15,775 nt of DNA from Bacteroidota bacterium (GCA_023458215.1 JAEXAJ010000019.1:1-15775); one strand, 5' to 3'; counted from the first letter of the stretch, positions 7,012-15,507 are shown. Notes: generated by a model not told the origin, from the sequence alone. Numbers and translations: made by a program.

Positions 7012-7028
7012 ACTTGCGTTATTTTGCC

Positions 7029-7067
7029 GCAAATGTAGTAAAATAAGCCGAAATGATGTACATTTGC
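7029..7067. promoter_or_regulatory. Symmetrical divergent promoter region for lptB and mlaEF
   Basis: GCAAATGTA (7029-7037) and TACATTTGC (7059-7067) are perfect inverted copies separated by 21 nt. Each contains a perfect TAnnTTTG -7 box (TACATTTG), one directed towards lptB and the other towards mlaE. Neither has a clear TTTG -33 box at 19-21 nt; that position falls on the opposite -7 box instead. The two start codons are 19 and 20 nt past their boxes. The layout implies short leaders and possible mutual interference or a shared dyad-binding regulator. Confidence 0.55.
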
Positions 7068-7086
7068 AGACAAATACTTACGAGTT

Positions 7087-7830
7087 ATGATTAAAGCACT
7101 TAGAACAGTCGGGAAATATATCATGCTGATGGGACGTGTTTTCGCCCGCCCCGAACGCATGCGCATGTTCTTCCGGCAATATGTAAATGAGTTGGAACAG
7201 CTCGGCGTAAACTCTATCGGCATCGTACTGTTGATATCCTTTTTCATCGGAGCCGTTATCACCATACAGATCAAGCTGAACATTGAAAGCCCCTTCATGC
7301 CCCGCTGGACGGTGGGATATGTTACCCGTGAAATTATGCTGCTGGAATTCTCTTCCTCCATCATGTGTTTAATTTTGGCCGGAAAAGTCGGTTCCAATAT
7401 CGCTTCCGAACTGGGCACGATGCGTGTCACTCAGCAAATAGACGCCCTCGAAATAATGGGAGTCAATTCGGCCAATTATCTGATTCTGCCTAAAATTGTG
7501 GCGATGGTATCAACCATTCCGTTAATGGTTACGTTCAGTATATTTGCCGGTATCATAGGCGCCTTTTGCACTTGCTGGTTTGGAGGCATCATGACAGCAG
7601 TCGATTTGGAATATGGCTTGCAATACATGTTTGTGGAATGGTTCATTTGGTGCGGCATCATCAAGTCACTGTTTTTTGCTTTCATTATCGCCAGCGTGTC
7701 TGCCTACTTCGGTTATACAGTCGAAGGTGGTTCCATTGAGGTAGGTAAAGCATCTACCGATTCGGTTGTTTGCAGCAGTGTACTCATCTTATTCGCCGAC
7801 CTGGTATTAACTAAACTCTTAATGGGATGA
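7087..7830 (+). CDS. mlaE: MlaE-family ABC transporter permease
   Basis: Inner-membrane permease (MlaE/TrbL-like, formerly DUF140) of a phospholipid transporter that maintains outer-membrane lipid asymmetry with MlaF and an MCE protein. 247 aa. An amphipathic N-terminal segment (1-40, rich in Arg) is followed by hydrophobic segments at roughly 42-65, 95-115, 138-170, 190-212 and 222-245. The conserved stretch between segments includes ELGTMRVTQQIDALEIMGVN, typical of the family's coupling region. The stop codon overlaps the mlaF start by 4 nt (ATGA), so the two subunits are translationally coupled. No MCE (mlaD) gene follows in this window, so the substrate-binding partner must be encoded elsewhere. 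Confidence 0.93.
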   Translation: MIKALRTVGKYIMLMGRVFARPERMRMFFRQYVNELEQLGVNSIGIVLLISFFIGAVITIQIKLNIESPFMPRWTVGYVTREIMLLEFSSSIMCLILAGKVGSNIASELGTMRVTQQIDALEIMGVNSANYLILPKIVAMVSTIPLMVTFSIFAGIIGAFCTCWFGGIMTAVDLEYGLQYMFVEWFIWCGIIKSLFFAFIIASVSAYFGYTVEGGSIEVGKASTDSVVCSSVLILFADLVLTKLLMG

Positions 7831-8597
7831 TCGAACTAATCGGACTTTGCAAATCATTTGAAGAGAAAGAGGTACTGAAAGATATCAATGCCACTTTCGA
7901 GAACGGGAAAACCAACCTTATCATCGGACAAAGCGGCTCAGGAAAGACCGTACTCATGAAGTGTATAGTCGGCCTGCTGATTCCCGAAAAAGGAGAATTA
8001 CTATACGACCACCGCAACTTCCTCGCCATGGGAAAGAAGGAAAAAAAGGCATTGCGCCGCGAGATGGGGATGATCTTTCAAAGCGCTGCCCTGTTCGACT
8101 CCATGTCGGTACTGGACAACGTTATGTTCCCGCTCAACATGTTCAGCAATGATACTTTACGCGACCGTACCCGCCGCGCCATGTTCTGCCTGGAACGCGT
8201 GAACCTGATTGAAGCCAAAGATAAATTTCCCGGTGAAATCAGTGGTGGTATGCAGAAGCGAGTAGCGATAGCGCGTGCTATTGCCCTGAATCCGCAATAT
8301 CTGTTTTGCGATGAGCCCAACTCCGGTCTCGACCCTAAAACATCCCTCGTTATCGACGAGTTGATACAAGATATTACCCGCGAATACAATATGACCACTC
8401 TCATCAACACTCATGATATGAACTCTGTAATGGGTATCGGCGAGAAAATCATCTATATCTATGAAGGACGTAAAGAGTGGGAAGGCAGTAAAGACGACAT
8501 CTTCACCAGTACCAACGAACGGCTGAACAACTTCATCTTCGCCTCCGACCTATTCCGAAAAGTAAAAGAAGTAGAAATACGAAACATTGAAGGCTAA
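7827..8597 (+). CDS. mlaF: MlaF-family ABC transporter ATPase
   Basis: Cytoplasmic ATPase that drives the MlaE permease. 256 aa. Walker A GQSGSGKT at 34-41, Q-loop Gln85 in IFQSAALFDSM (the SAALFDS pattern is typical of Mla/Ttg2A ATPases), signature ISGGMQKR at 138-145, Walker B with CDEPNSGLDP at 161-170, and switch His in NTHDMNSV near 196. The 4-nt overlap with mlaE identifies the start. All catalytic residues are present. A hairpin at 8618-8649 lies 20 nt after the stop codon. The gene is convergent with the two-component operon. Confidence 0.93.
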   Translation: MIELIGLCKSFEEKEVLKDINATFENGKTNLIIGQSGSGKTVLMKCIVGLLIPEKGELLYDHRNFLAMGKKEKKALRREMGMIFQSAALFDSMSVLDNVMFPLNMFSNDTLRDRTRRAMFCLERVNLIEAKDKFPGEISGGMQKRVAIARAIALNPQYLFCDEPNSGLDPKTSLVIDELIQDITREYNMTTLINTHDMNSVMGIGEKIIYIYEGRKEWEGSKDDIFTSTNERLNNFIFASDLFRKVKEVEIRNIEG

Positions 8598-8610
8598 GGC
8601 CCCTTATCTT

Positions 8611-8746
8611 TAAACAAGAAGCATCCGAAACGATTGTCCCGGATGCTTCATTCTCATAAAACCAGTTAATAGAATTGATTTATATCATCACGATATAGTT
8701 TGATTGTCTCTATAACCTTGCAGAAATATAAAGTACAATTTCAATT
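8611..8746 (-). ncRNA. Candidate small RNA of about 135 nt between mlaF and the response regulator
   Basis: On the minus strand a perfect -7 box TAACTTTG (8753-8760) with TTTT (8780-8783) at 19 nt could start transcription near 8746. About 100 nt further on, a 10-bp stem (GAAGCATCCG / CGGATGCTTC, 8618-8649) is followed by TTGTTT, a terminator end. No ORF of note lies between. Alternatively, the -7 match is chance and the hairpin only ends mlaF and the two-component operon. Confidence 0.35.
8618..8649. terminator. Hairpin downstream of mlaF
   Basis: GAAGCATCCG (8618-8627) pairs perfectly with CGGATGCTTC (8640-8649), 12-nt loop. On the plus strand, where it would end mlaF, it is followed by ATTCTCAT, a poor U run. 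On the minus strand it is followed by TTGTTT, which is better. It probably acts in both directions. Confidence 0.65.
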
Positions 8747-8773
8747 ACGCTGCAAAGTTAAGTAAAAGAGTTC

Positions 8774-8797
8774 AATAAAAAAATAACGGAAAACCGT
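8774..8797 (-). terminator. Possible short terminator after the response regulator
   Basis: On the minus strand ACGG-TTTT-CCGT (8786-8797) is followed by TATTTTTTTATT. The stem is only 4 bp, so it is weak, but it lies 22 nt beyond the stop codon and ends in a run of seven T. Confidence 0.35.
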
Positions 8798-8818
8798 GAC
8801 AAACTATGGATTTGTGAA

Positions 8819-9472
8819 TTATTCTACAACAATCCACCCTTGTGCAAGAGCTTTCATCACCATATCTATGGCATTCTTCGCATCAAATTTATTAATCAAA
8901 CGCTTACGGAAAGTTTCTACTGTATTTTCTGATATATTTAACATTTTTGCTATTTCATGGGTGCTTAAGCCTTTGGCAACCGCTTGCAAAACGTCTTTTT
9001 CGCGACGAGTAGGTCCTTCCTTCGGCAACATTTCAAATGAGTTCCGATGCAATTTCTCGTAAATTGAAGCAAAACGAGGACAAGTATAGGATTCTCCCTG
9101 CAACACACTGCGTATTGCATTAACCAATTCAGAAACAGTGGAGCTTTTCAATATAATGGCATTTACACCACTTTGTGCCAATTGATTCACAATCCATATT
9201 TCCTCGTGCATTGTATTCACAATGATGCGTGCATTTTCATTCAGCTCACGGATTTGAGTTATCAAATCGAAACCCGAAATATCAGGAAGCCCCACATCCA
9301 AAATGTATATATCATAATCGCGTTCAGCAATCAATTTAGCAGCTTCCTTCCCCGAAGTCACGGCATTGGCCACAACGACTTCCGGTATCTTGCCCACTAA
9401 TCTGCAAATTCCCTCAAGAATTAAGCTGTGATCATCTACCACCAGCATTTCTGCTTTTAACCTTTTTTCCAT
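8819..9472 (-). CDS. NarL/FixJ-family response regulator
   Basis: DNA-binding response regulator, probably phosphorylated by the kinase encoded just upstream. 217 aa. Receiver domain 7-125: acidic pair Asp13-Asp14, phospho-acceptor Asp59 in YILDVGLPD, Thr87, and Lys109. LuxR-type helix-turn-helix at about 148-210, with TRREKDVLQAVAKGLSTHEI and the recognition helix near NTVETFRKRL. The start lies 5 nt after the kinase stop codon, so they form an operon. A second in-frame ATG at residue 9 is possible. Target genes are not indicated by the context: no transporter, enzyme or polysaccharide cluster adjoins it. Confidence 0.94.
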   Translation of the reverse strand: MEKRLKAEMLVVDDHSLILEGICRLVGKIPEVVVANAVTSGKEAAKLIAERDYDIYILDVGLPDISGFDLITQIRELNENARIIVNTMHEEIWIVNQLAQSGVNAIILKSSTVSELVNAIRSVLQGESYTCPRFASIYEKLHRNSFEMLPKEGPTRREKDVLQAVAKGLSTHEIAKMLNISENTVETFRKRLINKFDAKNAIDMVMKALAQGWIVVE

Positions 9473-9477
9473 AGCGT

Positions 9478-11673
9478 CTACACGTGAACCGTTACTTTTA
9501 AATAAGTTCCATTTCCTATTTTACTATCCATCTCTACCTTCGCCCCAATAGCATCAGCACGTTGCCGGATAGTACGCAACCCTATACCATTGGTTTTCTT
9601 ATTCACTTCAAAACCTTTACCGTTATCAGCCACTTGCACCGAAAGTTCCTTCTCTTTCAAAGACAAACTGACTTGCAGGCAAGAGGCATGCGCATATTTC
9701 AATGTATTACTTACCGCTTCCTGCACAATACGATAGATTTCAAAACCTACTTCCTGCGGAATCACCTGCCAGTTCACCTCTTCGGTCGACGAGTATTCAG
9801 CCTGCATTCCCGCCGACAAAGGCAGATGATGCACATAATCAGATAACATCTCATCGATCGTAGCATATTGAAAAGCCGGAGGCATCAATTCATGAGACAT
9901 GCTCCTTAGCCGTTGTCTGATGGATTCCAGTTGCCGTAATTGTTCACTTCCGGCCCCTCCCTCTATCTTGGGTAACGAACGAACATCCAGTTCAAGCGCT
10001 AACAGATTGTTGCATACGTCATCGTGGAGCTCGGTTGCCATACGATGCCGTTCACTTTCCAATCCGTCAATATATTTTCGGGTTAACCTCAGTTCTGTTT
10101 CCTTCTGCAACTCCAAGAATTCCCGTTCCTTATCACCCGCAACTTTCGCCAGCCTTTCAATACGCACCTTCTGACGTTGACGCGCATACAGCATTGCAAA
10201 CAATGCAATCACAAGCAGTCCCAAAACTATACTCAACTGTTCACGTCGCTTTGCTAATTCTGCTTTCCGCTCTAACTCGTGCTGCCTTAAACGAACGATC
10301 TCCAATTCTTTTTCTCTAGTCTGATACTTTACTGAATAATCAGACAACTGCTCTGTATATTCTTTGTGAAATGACGAATCACGCAATGCATAAGCTTCTT
10401 TTAAATAATTATAAGCCATAGCATCTTTATTTAATGCCTGATAACACTCAGCCAGTTCCATATAAGGTTCATAATCCTGCGTATCCTGGTATCCACTCTG
10501 TAACATCTGTATCATACGGAGATAATAGTCCACTGCTTCTGCATATTGTCCGCTTACCTTCATCAAAGGAGCTTTTACCCTATAATAGCGATAATGTTCC
10601 ACATCTGTTTTCAATTCATCGGTTAACTTGTCCAACTTATTCAAGTAAATCATTGCAGTCTCTTGTTGACCTTTCATTCGGAAAGCATTAGCCAAATAGC
10701 TATAAGTTTCACACAAATGCCTCTTGTTATTGACTTCTTCCAGAATAGGAACCGCTTTTAATAAAGAAACAATTCCCTTCTCTCTCGTTTTAGCAACATT
10801 ACACTGAATGGCCCCCAAATTAACATAACAGACACCTATCATCTGGCGATTTCCTAACTTCAACGCATATTCCACAGCCTTTTCCGAAAAAGGGATCGCA
10901 TCTGCAGGACGTTTCCAGTCACAATAAGTAGTAGCAATGTTTCCATAAATATAAGCAGCTATTTTGAAGTTATTCTGTGCTTCACATAAGCGAAGAGCTT
11001 TCTCAAAATTTGCTATACACTTCTCCAAGTCTTTTTTACGCTTATAAATGGTTCCCAATTGATTCAAGTTTTCTATCAACATCGCAGTATCCTTATCTAT
11101 TGTGGAACGCTTTTCAGCTTGAAAAGTATATACCAAGGCAGAATCATTTTTTCCTTCTAACAGGAAAGAACTTGCATAGTTAGTCAGCATCACCCGATAT
11201 CTATTAGACAAATGAGGAATCCTTTCTGCTAGCTGCATCCCTTTTCTTAAATAATATTGTGCTGAATCATAACGGGCACACACATTGTAATAATACCCCA
11301 TGTCACTACAAAGAATTAACACATCACCTGCTCTTTTAGCATTTTCTGCTAGTACAAGTGCCTTATGTTTTAAAGTAAATCCTTTAAGAAAATCGCCTCT
11401 AAGAAAGTAAGCTTCACTACTCCAATTGTAGCTTTCAAGAAAACAATCCAAAGATTTATCACGGATAGCTAACTGACGAATAGAATCAGCATAAACTAAC
11501 AGCAACTCAGAATCATTTTCCACTTCATAAAGATATTTGCACACATCACAATAGGCATTTAAGTCCTTCTTTTCAGCAGCCTTAGAACATAAGTCAGACA
11601 ATTCATCACTTTCCTGAGCATGTAAAGCTCCTTGAAGAAAAAGAGACATTATAAATATATAAGCTATTTTCAT
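9478..11673 (-). CDS. TPR-containing sensor histidine kinase (HisKA_3 type)
   Basis: 731 aa sensor kinase. Signal peptide at 1-19 (MKIAYIFIMSLFLQGALHAQ), then a periplasmic helical domain with TPR-like repeats from about 40 to 435 (clearest at 201-233, 241-274, 281-312 and 322-354). A charged helix leads to one membrane segment at 481-497, then a coiled coil at 500-540 in the cytoplasm. The dimerisation/phosphorylation domain holds His550 in MATELHDDVC (typical of NarX-like HisKA_3 kinases). The ATPase domain shows the N-box around Asn656, DNGKGF at 683-688 and GIGL at 696-699. It has no receiver or HTH of its own, so it is not a hybrid kinase. The ligand is unknown; TPRs suggest a protein or peptide partner. 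Its partner is the regulator gene directly downstream. Confidence 0.94.
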   Translation of the reverse strand: MKIAYIFIMSLFLQGALHAQESDELSDLCSKAAEKKDLNAYCDVCKYLYEVENDSELLLVYADSIRQLAIRDKSLDCFLESYNWSSEAYFLRGDFLKGFTLKHKALVLAENAKRAGDVLILCSDMGYYYNVCARYDSAQYYLRKGMQLAERIPHLSNRYRVMLTNYASSFLLEGKNDSALVYTFQAEKRSTIDKDTAMLIENLNQLGTIYKRKKDLEKCIANFEKALRLCEAQNNFKIAAYIYGNIATTYCDWKRPADAIPFSEKAVEYALKLGNRQMIGVCYVNLGAIQCNVAKTREKGIVSLLKAVPILEEVNNKRHLCETYSYLANAFRMKGQQETAMIYLNKLDKLTDELKTDVEHYRYYRVKAPLMKVSGQYAEAVDYYLRMIQMLQSGYQDTQDYEPYMELAECYQALNKDAMAYNYLKEAYALRDSSFHKEYTEQLSDYSVKYQTREKELEIVRLRQHELERKAELAKRREQLSIVLGLLVIALFAMLYARQRQKVRIERLAKVAGDKEREFLELQKETELRLTRKYIDGLESERHRMATELHDDVCNNLLALELDVRSLPKIEGGAGSEQLRQLESIRQRLRSMSHELMPPAFQYATIDEMLSDYVHHLPLSAGMQAEYSSTEEVNWQVIPQEVGFEIYRIVQEAVSNTLKYAHASCLQVSLSLKEKELSVQVADNGKGFEVNKKTNGIGLRTIRQRADAIGAKVEMDSKIGNGTYLKVTVHV

Positions 11674-11705
11674 TAGTCTTATTCACTTAGATTTCAGTAT
11701 GCGAA

Positions 11706-11713
11706 CAAAAATA
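11706..11713 (-). promoter_or_regulatory. Candidate -7 box for the two-component operon
   Basis: TATTTTTG on the minus strand matches TAnnTTTG perfectly and lies 32 nt upstream of the kinase ATG. No TTTG is present 19-21 nt further upstream (GCAG, AGCA, AAGC), so only half a promoter is supported. Confidence 0.35.
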
Positions 11714-11784
11714 AAAAAATATTCTTAACATCCTGCTTATAATATGAAATTATTTATGCACTCAGCAATATAGTCTTTAAAATA

Positions 11785-11818
11785 AAACAAGGATGCTCGA
11801 TAGCGAACATCCTTGTTT
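11785..11818 (-). terminator. Terminator of the rpmF-fabH-era-der group's last gene
   Basis: On the minus strand AAACAAGGATG and CATCCTTGTTT pair over 11 bp around a 12-nt loop (with inner TCG/CGA) and are followed by TATTTT. It lies about 40 nt after the stop of the small secreted protein gene and separates that gene from the kinase. Confidence 0.8.
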
Positions 11819-11855
11819 ATACAACTATGATGATATATGTATTACTTACAGTTTA

Positions 11856-12101
11856 TTACTTTTTATTGTTTTTAGTAAATGGATTAAATGCATCTTTATT
11901 AAATTGAACTTTCCGTTTAGAAGACGCAATAGAATCGTTACTATTTTTTTTCACAGACCGTACTCCATGATATGAAGATGGGTTATCGATTGCACTATTC
12001 ACTTTTTTACTTGTTGCTTTCACACTATTATTAGCCTCTATACTAGCAGTACAAACTACCATACATATAAAAGCGCTTAAAAATAACAAACATTTTTTCA
12101 T
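11856..12101 (-). CDS. Small secreted or envelope protein of unknown function
   Basis: 81 aa from the ATG at 12101; an in-frame TTG three codons upstream (12110) is possible but less likely. The N-terminus MKKCLLFLSAFICMVVCTAS is a signal peptide. Cleavage near the SIEA/NN segment would leave a mature chain of about 55 residues that is strongly basic and polar (Lys, Ser, Asn), with no cysteine or membrane segment. The C-terminal part contains FNKDAFNPF. I do not recognise the family. It lies 43 nt after der on the same strand and ends at a good terminator, so it is probably the last gene of that transcript. The short basic mature region and low complexity suggest an exported structural or nucleic-acid/LPS-contacting peptide, but that is speculation. 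Confidence 0.7.
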   Translation of the reverse strand: MKKCLLFLSAFICMVVCTASIEANNSVKATSKKVNSAIDNPSSYHGVRSVKKNSNDSIASSKRKVQFNKDAFNPFTKNNKK

Positions 12102-12144
12102 AACACTCAATTCAAATTAAATAAATCTATAAGCCACTATTTCA

Positions 12145-13458
12145 TTACTTTTGCCGAATATAAATATTTATCGGTGTTCCGGTCAGATTCCATTTTTCGC
12201 GCATTTTATTTTCCAGAAAGCGTCTATACGGTTCTTTCACATATTGCGGAAGATTTGCAAAATACACAAACGACGGAACCCGTGTATTAGGTAATTGCGT
12301 AATATATTTTATCTTGATATACTTGCCCTTGATTGCAGGAGGCGGATAGGCTTCGATAAGCGGAAGCATTTCTTCATTCAGACGGGCAGTAGGAATACGA
12401 GTCATTCGGTTTTCATATACACTACGTGCTTCTTCCAACACTTTCAAAATACGTTGCTTGGTTAAAGCAGAAGCAAAGATTATAGGAAAGTCTACAAATG
12501 GTGCAAAGCGATTACGGATGGCGTCTTCAAAGGTCTTCATCACTTTTGCAGTCTTATCCTCTACCAAGTCCCATTTATTAACAACCACTACCAAACCCTT
12601 CTCATTCTTCTGTATCAAAGAGAAAATATTTAAATCTTGGCTTTCTATACCTCGCGTAGCATCCAGCATCAGAATACATACATCCGCATTTTCGATGGAA
12701 CGGATCGAGCGAATAACAGAATAATATTCCAAGTCTTCGCTAACTTTGTTCTTCTTACGAATACCTGCCGTATCTACCAAGTAGAAATCAAAACCGAATT
12801 TATTGTAACGGGTATAAATAGAATCGCGAGTAGTTCCCGCAATCTCAGTAACAATATTACGATCTTCACCGATAAAAGCATTCACAATAGAAGATTTGCC
12901 GGCATTAGGACGTCCCACTACAGCAAAACGAGGAATATCTTCATCCAGTATCTCATCGGTTTCTTTCTTGAACTTGCCGACGATGAGATCCATCATATCT
13001 CCGGTACCACTACCTGTGATTGCCGAAACACAATAAGGATCACCCAATCCCAAACTGTAGAATTCAGGAGCATTGTATTGCAGTTCATTATTATCAGTCT
13101 TATTCGCAATCAGCAGAACAGGCTTTTTGGAACGGCGCAAAATGGTAGCTACCTGTACATCCAAGTCAGTCACACCGTTCATTACATCTACAACAAATAG
13201 TATAACATCGGCTTCATCTACAGCCATCAAGACTTGTTTTCGTATCTCTTCCTCGAAGATATCGTCCGAATTTACTACCCAACCACCAGTATCTACTACC
13301 GAGAACTCACGTCCCAACCATTCACTTTTACCGTATTGGCGGTCACGGGTGGTTCCTGCTTCTTCGTTTACAATAGCCTGACGCGTTTTAGTCAGACGAT
13401 TAAATAACGTAGACTTTCCCACATTGGGGCGTCCTACAATTGCAACTAAATTTCCCAT
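12145..13458 (-). CDS. der: Der (EngA), tandem-GTPase ribosome assembly factor
   Basis: Essential GTPase needed for 50S subunit maturation. 437 aa, the usual length. The first G domain has GRPNVGKST at 9-17, TTRD at 36-39, DTGG at 56-59 and NKTD at 119-122. The second G domain has GRPNAGKSS at 182-190, then TTRD, DTAG and NKWD. The KH-like C-terminal domain spans about 355-437. Both nucleotide sites are intact. It lies 48 nt downstream of era, another ribosome-assembly GTPase, in the same orientation. The ATG is followed directly by the first beta strand, so the start is secure. Confidence 0.98.
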   Translation of the reverse strand: MGNLVAIVGRPNVGKSTLFNRLTKTRQAIVNEEAGTTRDRQYGKSEWLGREFSVVDTGGWVVNSDDIFEEEIRKQVLMAVDEADVILFVVDVMNGVTDLDVQVATILRRSKKPVLLIANKTDNNELQYNAPEFYSLGLGDPYCVSAITGSGTGDMMDLIVGKFKKETDEILDEDIPRFAVVGRPNAGKSSIVNAFIGEDRNIVTEIAGTTRDSIYTRYNKFGFDFYLVDTAGIRKKNKVSEDLEYYSVIRSIRSIENADVCILMLDATRGIESQDLNIFSLIQKNEKGLVVVVNKWDLVEDKTAKVMKTFEDAIRNRFAPFVDFPIIFASALTKQRILKVLEEARSVYENRMTRIPTARLNEEMLPLIEAYPPPAIKGKYIKIKYITQLPNTRVPSFVYFANLPQYVKEPYRRFLENKMREKWNLTGTPINIYIRQK

Positions 13459-13506
13459 AGTTCACACACTTTGTTTTTGCGACTATCACAGTCGTATGAA
13501 TAACTC

Positions 13507-14388
13507 TTAATCCAGTTGATAACCGAAGCTGCGCAATTCTTTATCCGAACTACGCCAGTCTTTATCAACTTTCACAAATGTCTCCAAGAAAATAGTTTTC
13601 CCGAAGAACTTTTCTAAATCACGGCGAGCTTCGGTTGCTACTTTCTTCAAAGCTTTACCTTGCTTACCGATTATAATCCCTTTTTGCGAATCACGTTCTA
13701 CATAAATCACAGCATTGATATGTATCTTCTTCGCTTCTTCTTTAAATTGTTCCACTACTACCTCTACCGAATAAGGAATCTCCTTATCGTAGTATAGCAG
13801 AATCTTTTCACGGATTATCTCGGTCACAAAAAAACGTGCCGGTTTATCCGTCCACTGGTCTTTATCAAAATAAGGCGGCGAATCGGGCAAAAGTTCCTTT
13901 ATCCGCCTCATAACATAGTCTACATTGAATTTCGTTGCGGCAGAAATAGGGATAATCTCTGCTTTGGGCAACAATTCCTTCCAAGCTTCAACCAGTTCCA
14001 CCAGCTTCTCTTGGTTTGATAAATCGATTTTGTTGATAAGCAGTAATACCGGTGCCTCCATTTGACTCACCTTCTCTACGAAATCGTTGTGTTTGTCGGG
14101 GGACTCAACCACATCTGTAACATAAAGCAACACATCTGCATCCGTCAGTGCTGAAGTCGAAAAATTCAGCATAGATTCCTGCAATTTATAAGTTGGTTTC
14201 AACACACCGGGGGTGTCTGAAAACACAATTTGCATATCATCGGTATTATAAATACCCATAATACGATGACGGGTAGTCTGTGCCTTGAAAGTAGCGATAG
14301 AAATCCGCTCACCAACCAAAGCATTCATCAAAGTGGATTTACCCACATTCGGATTTCCCACGATGTTTACAAAACCTGCTTTATGCAT
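13507..14388 (-). CDS. era: Era, GTPase for 16S rRNA and 30S maturation
   Basis: Binds the 3' end of 16S rRNA through its KH domain and couples ribosome maturation to growth. 293 aa from the ATG at 14388. G1 GNPNVGKST at 11-19, G2 around Thr38-Thr39, G3 DTPG at 58-61, G4 NKID at 119-122, and the KH-domain loop GKQG at 241-244. The open frame extends 12 codons further to an ATG at 14424, but that ATG lies inside the 3' arm of the fabH terminator hairpin and would add MRFFVSTQNAKI, unlike the family. The later ATG starts right at the first beta strand. It is flanked by fabH and der. Confidence 0.97.
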   Translation of the reverse strand: MHKAGFVNIVGNPNVGKSTLMNALVGERISIATFKAQTTRHRIMGIYNTDDMQIVFSDTPGVLKPTYKLQESMLNFSTSALTDADVLLYVTDVVESPDKHNDFVEKVSQMEAPVLLLINKIDLSNQEKLVELVEAWKELLPKAEIIPISAATKFNVDYVMRRIKELLPDSPPYFDKDQWTDKPARFFVTEIIREKILLYYDKEIPYSVEVVVEQFKEEAKKIHINAVIYVERDSQKGIIIGKQGKALKKVATEARRDLEKFFGKTIFLETFVKVDKDWRSSDKELRSFGYQLD

Positions 14389-14410
14389 AATTTTAGCGTT
14401 TTGAGTTGAG

Positions 14411-14446
14411 ACAAAAAAACGCATCGAATCGAAATAGGATGCGTTT
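14411..14446 (-). terminator. Intrinsic terminator between fabH and era
   Basis: Minus strand AAACGCATC (14438-14446) pairs with GATGCGTTT (14417-14425), 12-nt loop, followed by a T run (seven T in total at 14413-14419, shared with the stem). It is a strong end for fabH. Era must then have its own promoter, which I could not identify, or rely on read-through. Confidence 0.8.
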
Positions 14447-14472
14447 CTTATATGTATTCAGTGTAGGATGTA

Positions 14473-14498
14473 ATTCGTAATTAATCATTCGTAATTAA
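14473..14498. repeat. Short direct repeat after fabH
   Basis: ATTCGTAATTAA occurs at 14473-14484 and again at 14487-14498, a 14-nt period, between the fabH stop codon and its terminator. AT-rich and small; function unknown. Confidence 0.7.
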
Positions 14499-14502
14499 GT
14501 CC

Positions 14503-15507
14503 TTACTGTTTCTTTCCGTCATATCCCCACTTCACGTAAACGGCTCCCCAAGTAAATCCGGCGCCGAATGCCGTAAAGATAAGATTATCACCTTTCTTCA
14601 ATTTCTCTTCAAAGTCCCAGATACAAAGTGGAAGTGTCGCAGCACTTGTATTACCATAATGTTCTATGTTAATCAGTACCTTTTCATGAGGTACTTCCAA
14701 GCGATGTGCCACTGCATCGATGATACGAAGATTTGCCTGATGTGGAATTACCCAGTCAATGTTTTCTTTTGTCAGACCATTCTTCTCTGCAATAGCAGCA
14801 CTGATATCCGACATATTAGATACAGCATATTTAAACACTGTACGCCCTTCTTGATAGAGGTAATGCATGTGGTTGTCCACCGTAAAATAAGATGGAGGAC
14901 AAACCGATCCACCGGCCTTCAAATGCAAGAAAGGTAACCCTTTACCATCCGTTCTCAACATAGAATCCATGATGCCCAGATCCTCTGTAGTCGGTTCTAA
15001 CATAAATGCCGCAGCACCATCTCCGAAAATCGGGCAGGTAGCACGGTCGCTATAGTTCACAATCGACGACATCTTATCTGCGCCTACGATAATGACCTTC
15101 TTGTATCTCCCCGAACGGATAAAGTTTGCAGCAGTTTCCATCAAATAAAGAAATCCGCAGCAAGCAGCAGACAAATCGAATGCAAAAGCGTTCTTGAGAC
15201 CAAGTTTGTCACATAATATAGATGCAATAGAAGGGAATTGGTAGTCAGGAGTAGAAGTAGCGACAATTACCAAATCAATGTCTTCGGGCTTAGAACCTGT
15301 ACGTTGCATCAATTGCTTGGCAGCTTTACGCGCCATATACGAAGTTCCTAACCCTTCTTCATTCAGGATATGTCTTTCCTTTACTCCGATACGGGTCATA
15401 ATCCATTCATCGTTGGTATCTACCATTTTTGAGATTTCATCATTCGTTAAGATGTAATCAGGTACATACCCACCGACTCCTGTAATTACTGCATTTATTT
15501 TTTCCAT
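14503..15507 (-). CDS. fabH: FabH, beta-ketoacyl-ACP synthase III
   Basis: Starts fatty-acid synthesis by condensing an acyl-CoA primer with malonyl-ACP. In Bacteroides this step also sets the branched-chain primer content of membrane lipids (family knowledge; not visible here). 334 aa, the normal thiolase-fold length. Catalytic Cys116 in SAACCGF, His256 in [10 protein letters not shown] and Asn286 in HYGNTSA are all present, and the GAGFTWGA motif closes the C-terminus. The start [14 protein letters not shown] begins at the first beta strand. It lies 126 nt downstream of rpmF, the conserved order rpmF-fabH, with a long hairpin in the gap, and it ends at a terminator before era. A second fabH copy elsewhere cannot be excluded. 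Confidence 0.97.
   Translation of the reverse strand: MEKINAVITGVGGYVPDYILTNDEISKMVDTNDEWIMTRIGVKERHILNEEGLGTSYMARKAAKQLMQRTGSKPEDIDLVIVATSTPDYQFPSIASILCDKLGLKNAFAFDLSAACCGFLYLMETAANFIRSGRYKKVIIVGADKMSSIVNYSDRATCPIFGDGAAAFMLEPTTEDLGIMDSMLRTDGKGLPFLHLKAGGSVCPPSYFTVDNHMHYLYQEGRTVFKYAVSNMSDISAAIAEKNGLTKENIDWVIPHQANLRIIDAVAHRLEVPHEKVLINIEHYGNTSAATLPLCIWDFEEKLKKGDNLIFTAFGAGFTWGAVYVKWGYDGKKQ

Noticed and set aside
7012..7032. TTG at 7032 as the lptB start
   Set aside because: The codon is part of the predicted -7 promoter box, so it would be upstream of the transcript; the ATG at 7011 fits family length and promoter spacing.
6349..7038. Open frame of 229 codons on the plus strand antisense to lptB
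   Set aside because: Shadow of lptB; its sequence shows no domain and its start lies inside a real gene.
13480..13494. CGACT/AGTCG hairpin between era and der as a terminator
   Set aside because: Only 5 bp, followed by A-rich sequence on the coding strand; era and der are probably co-transcribed.
14389..14424. ATG at 14424 as the era start
   Set aside because: It lies in the 3' arm and U run of the fabH terminator, and the extra residues do not resemble Era.
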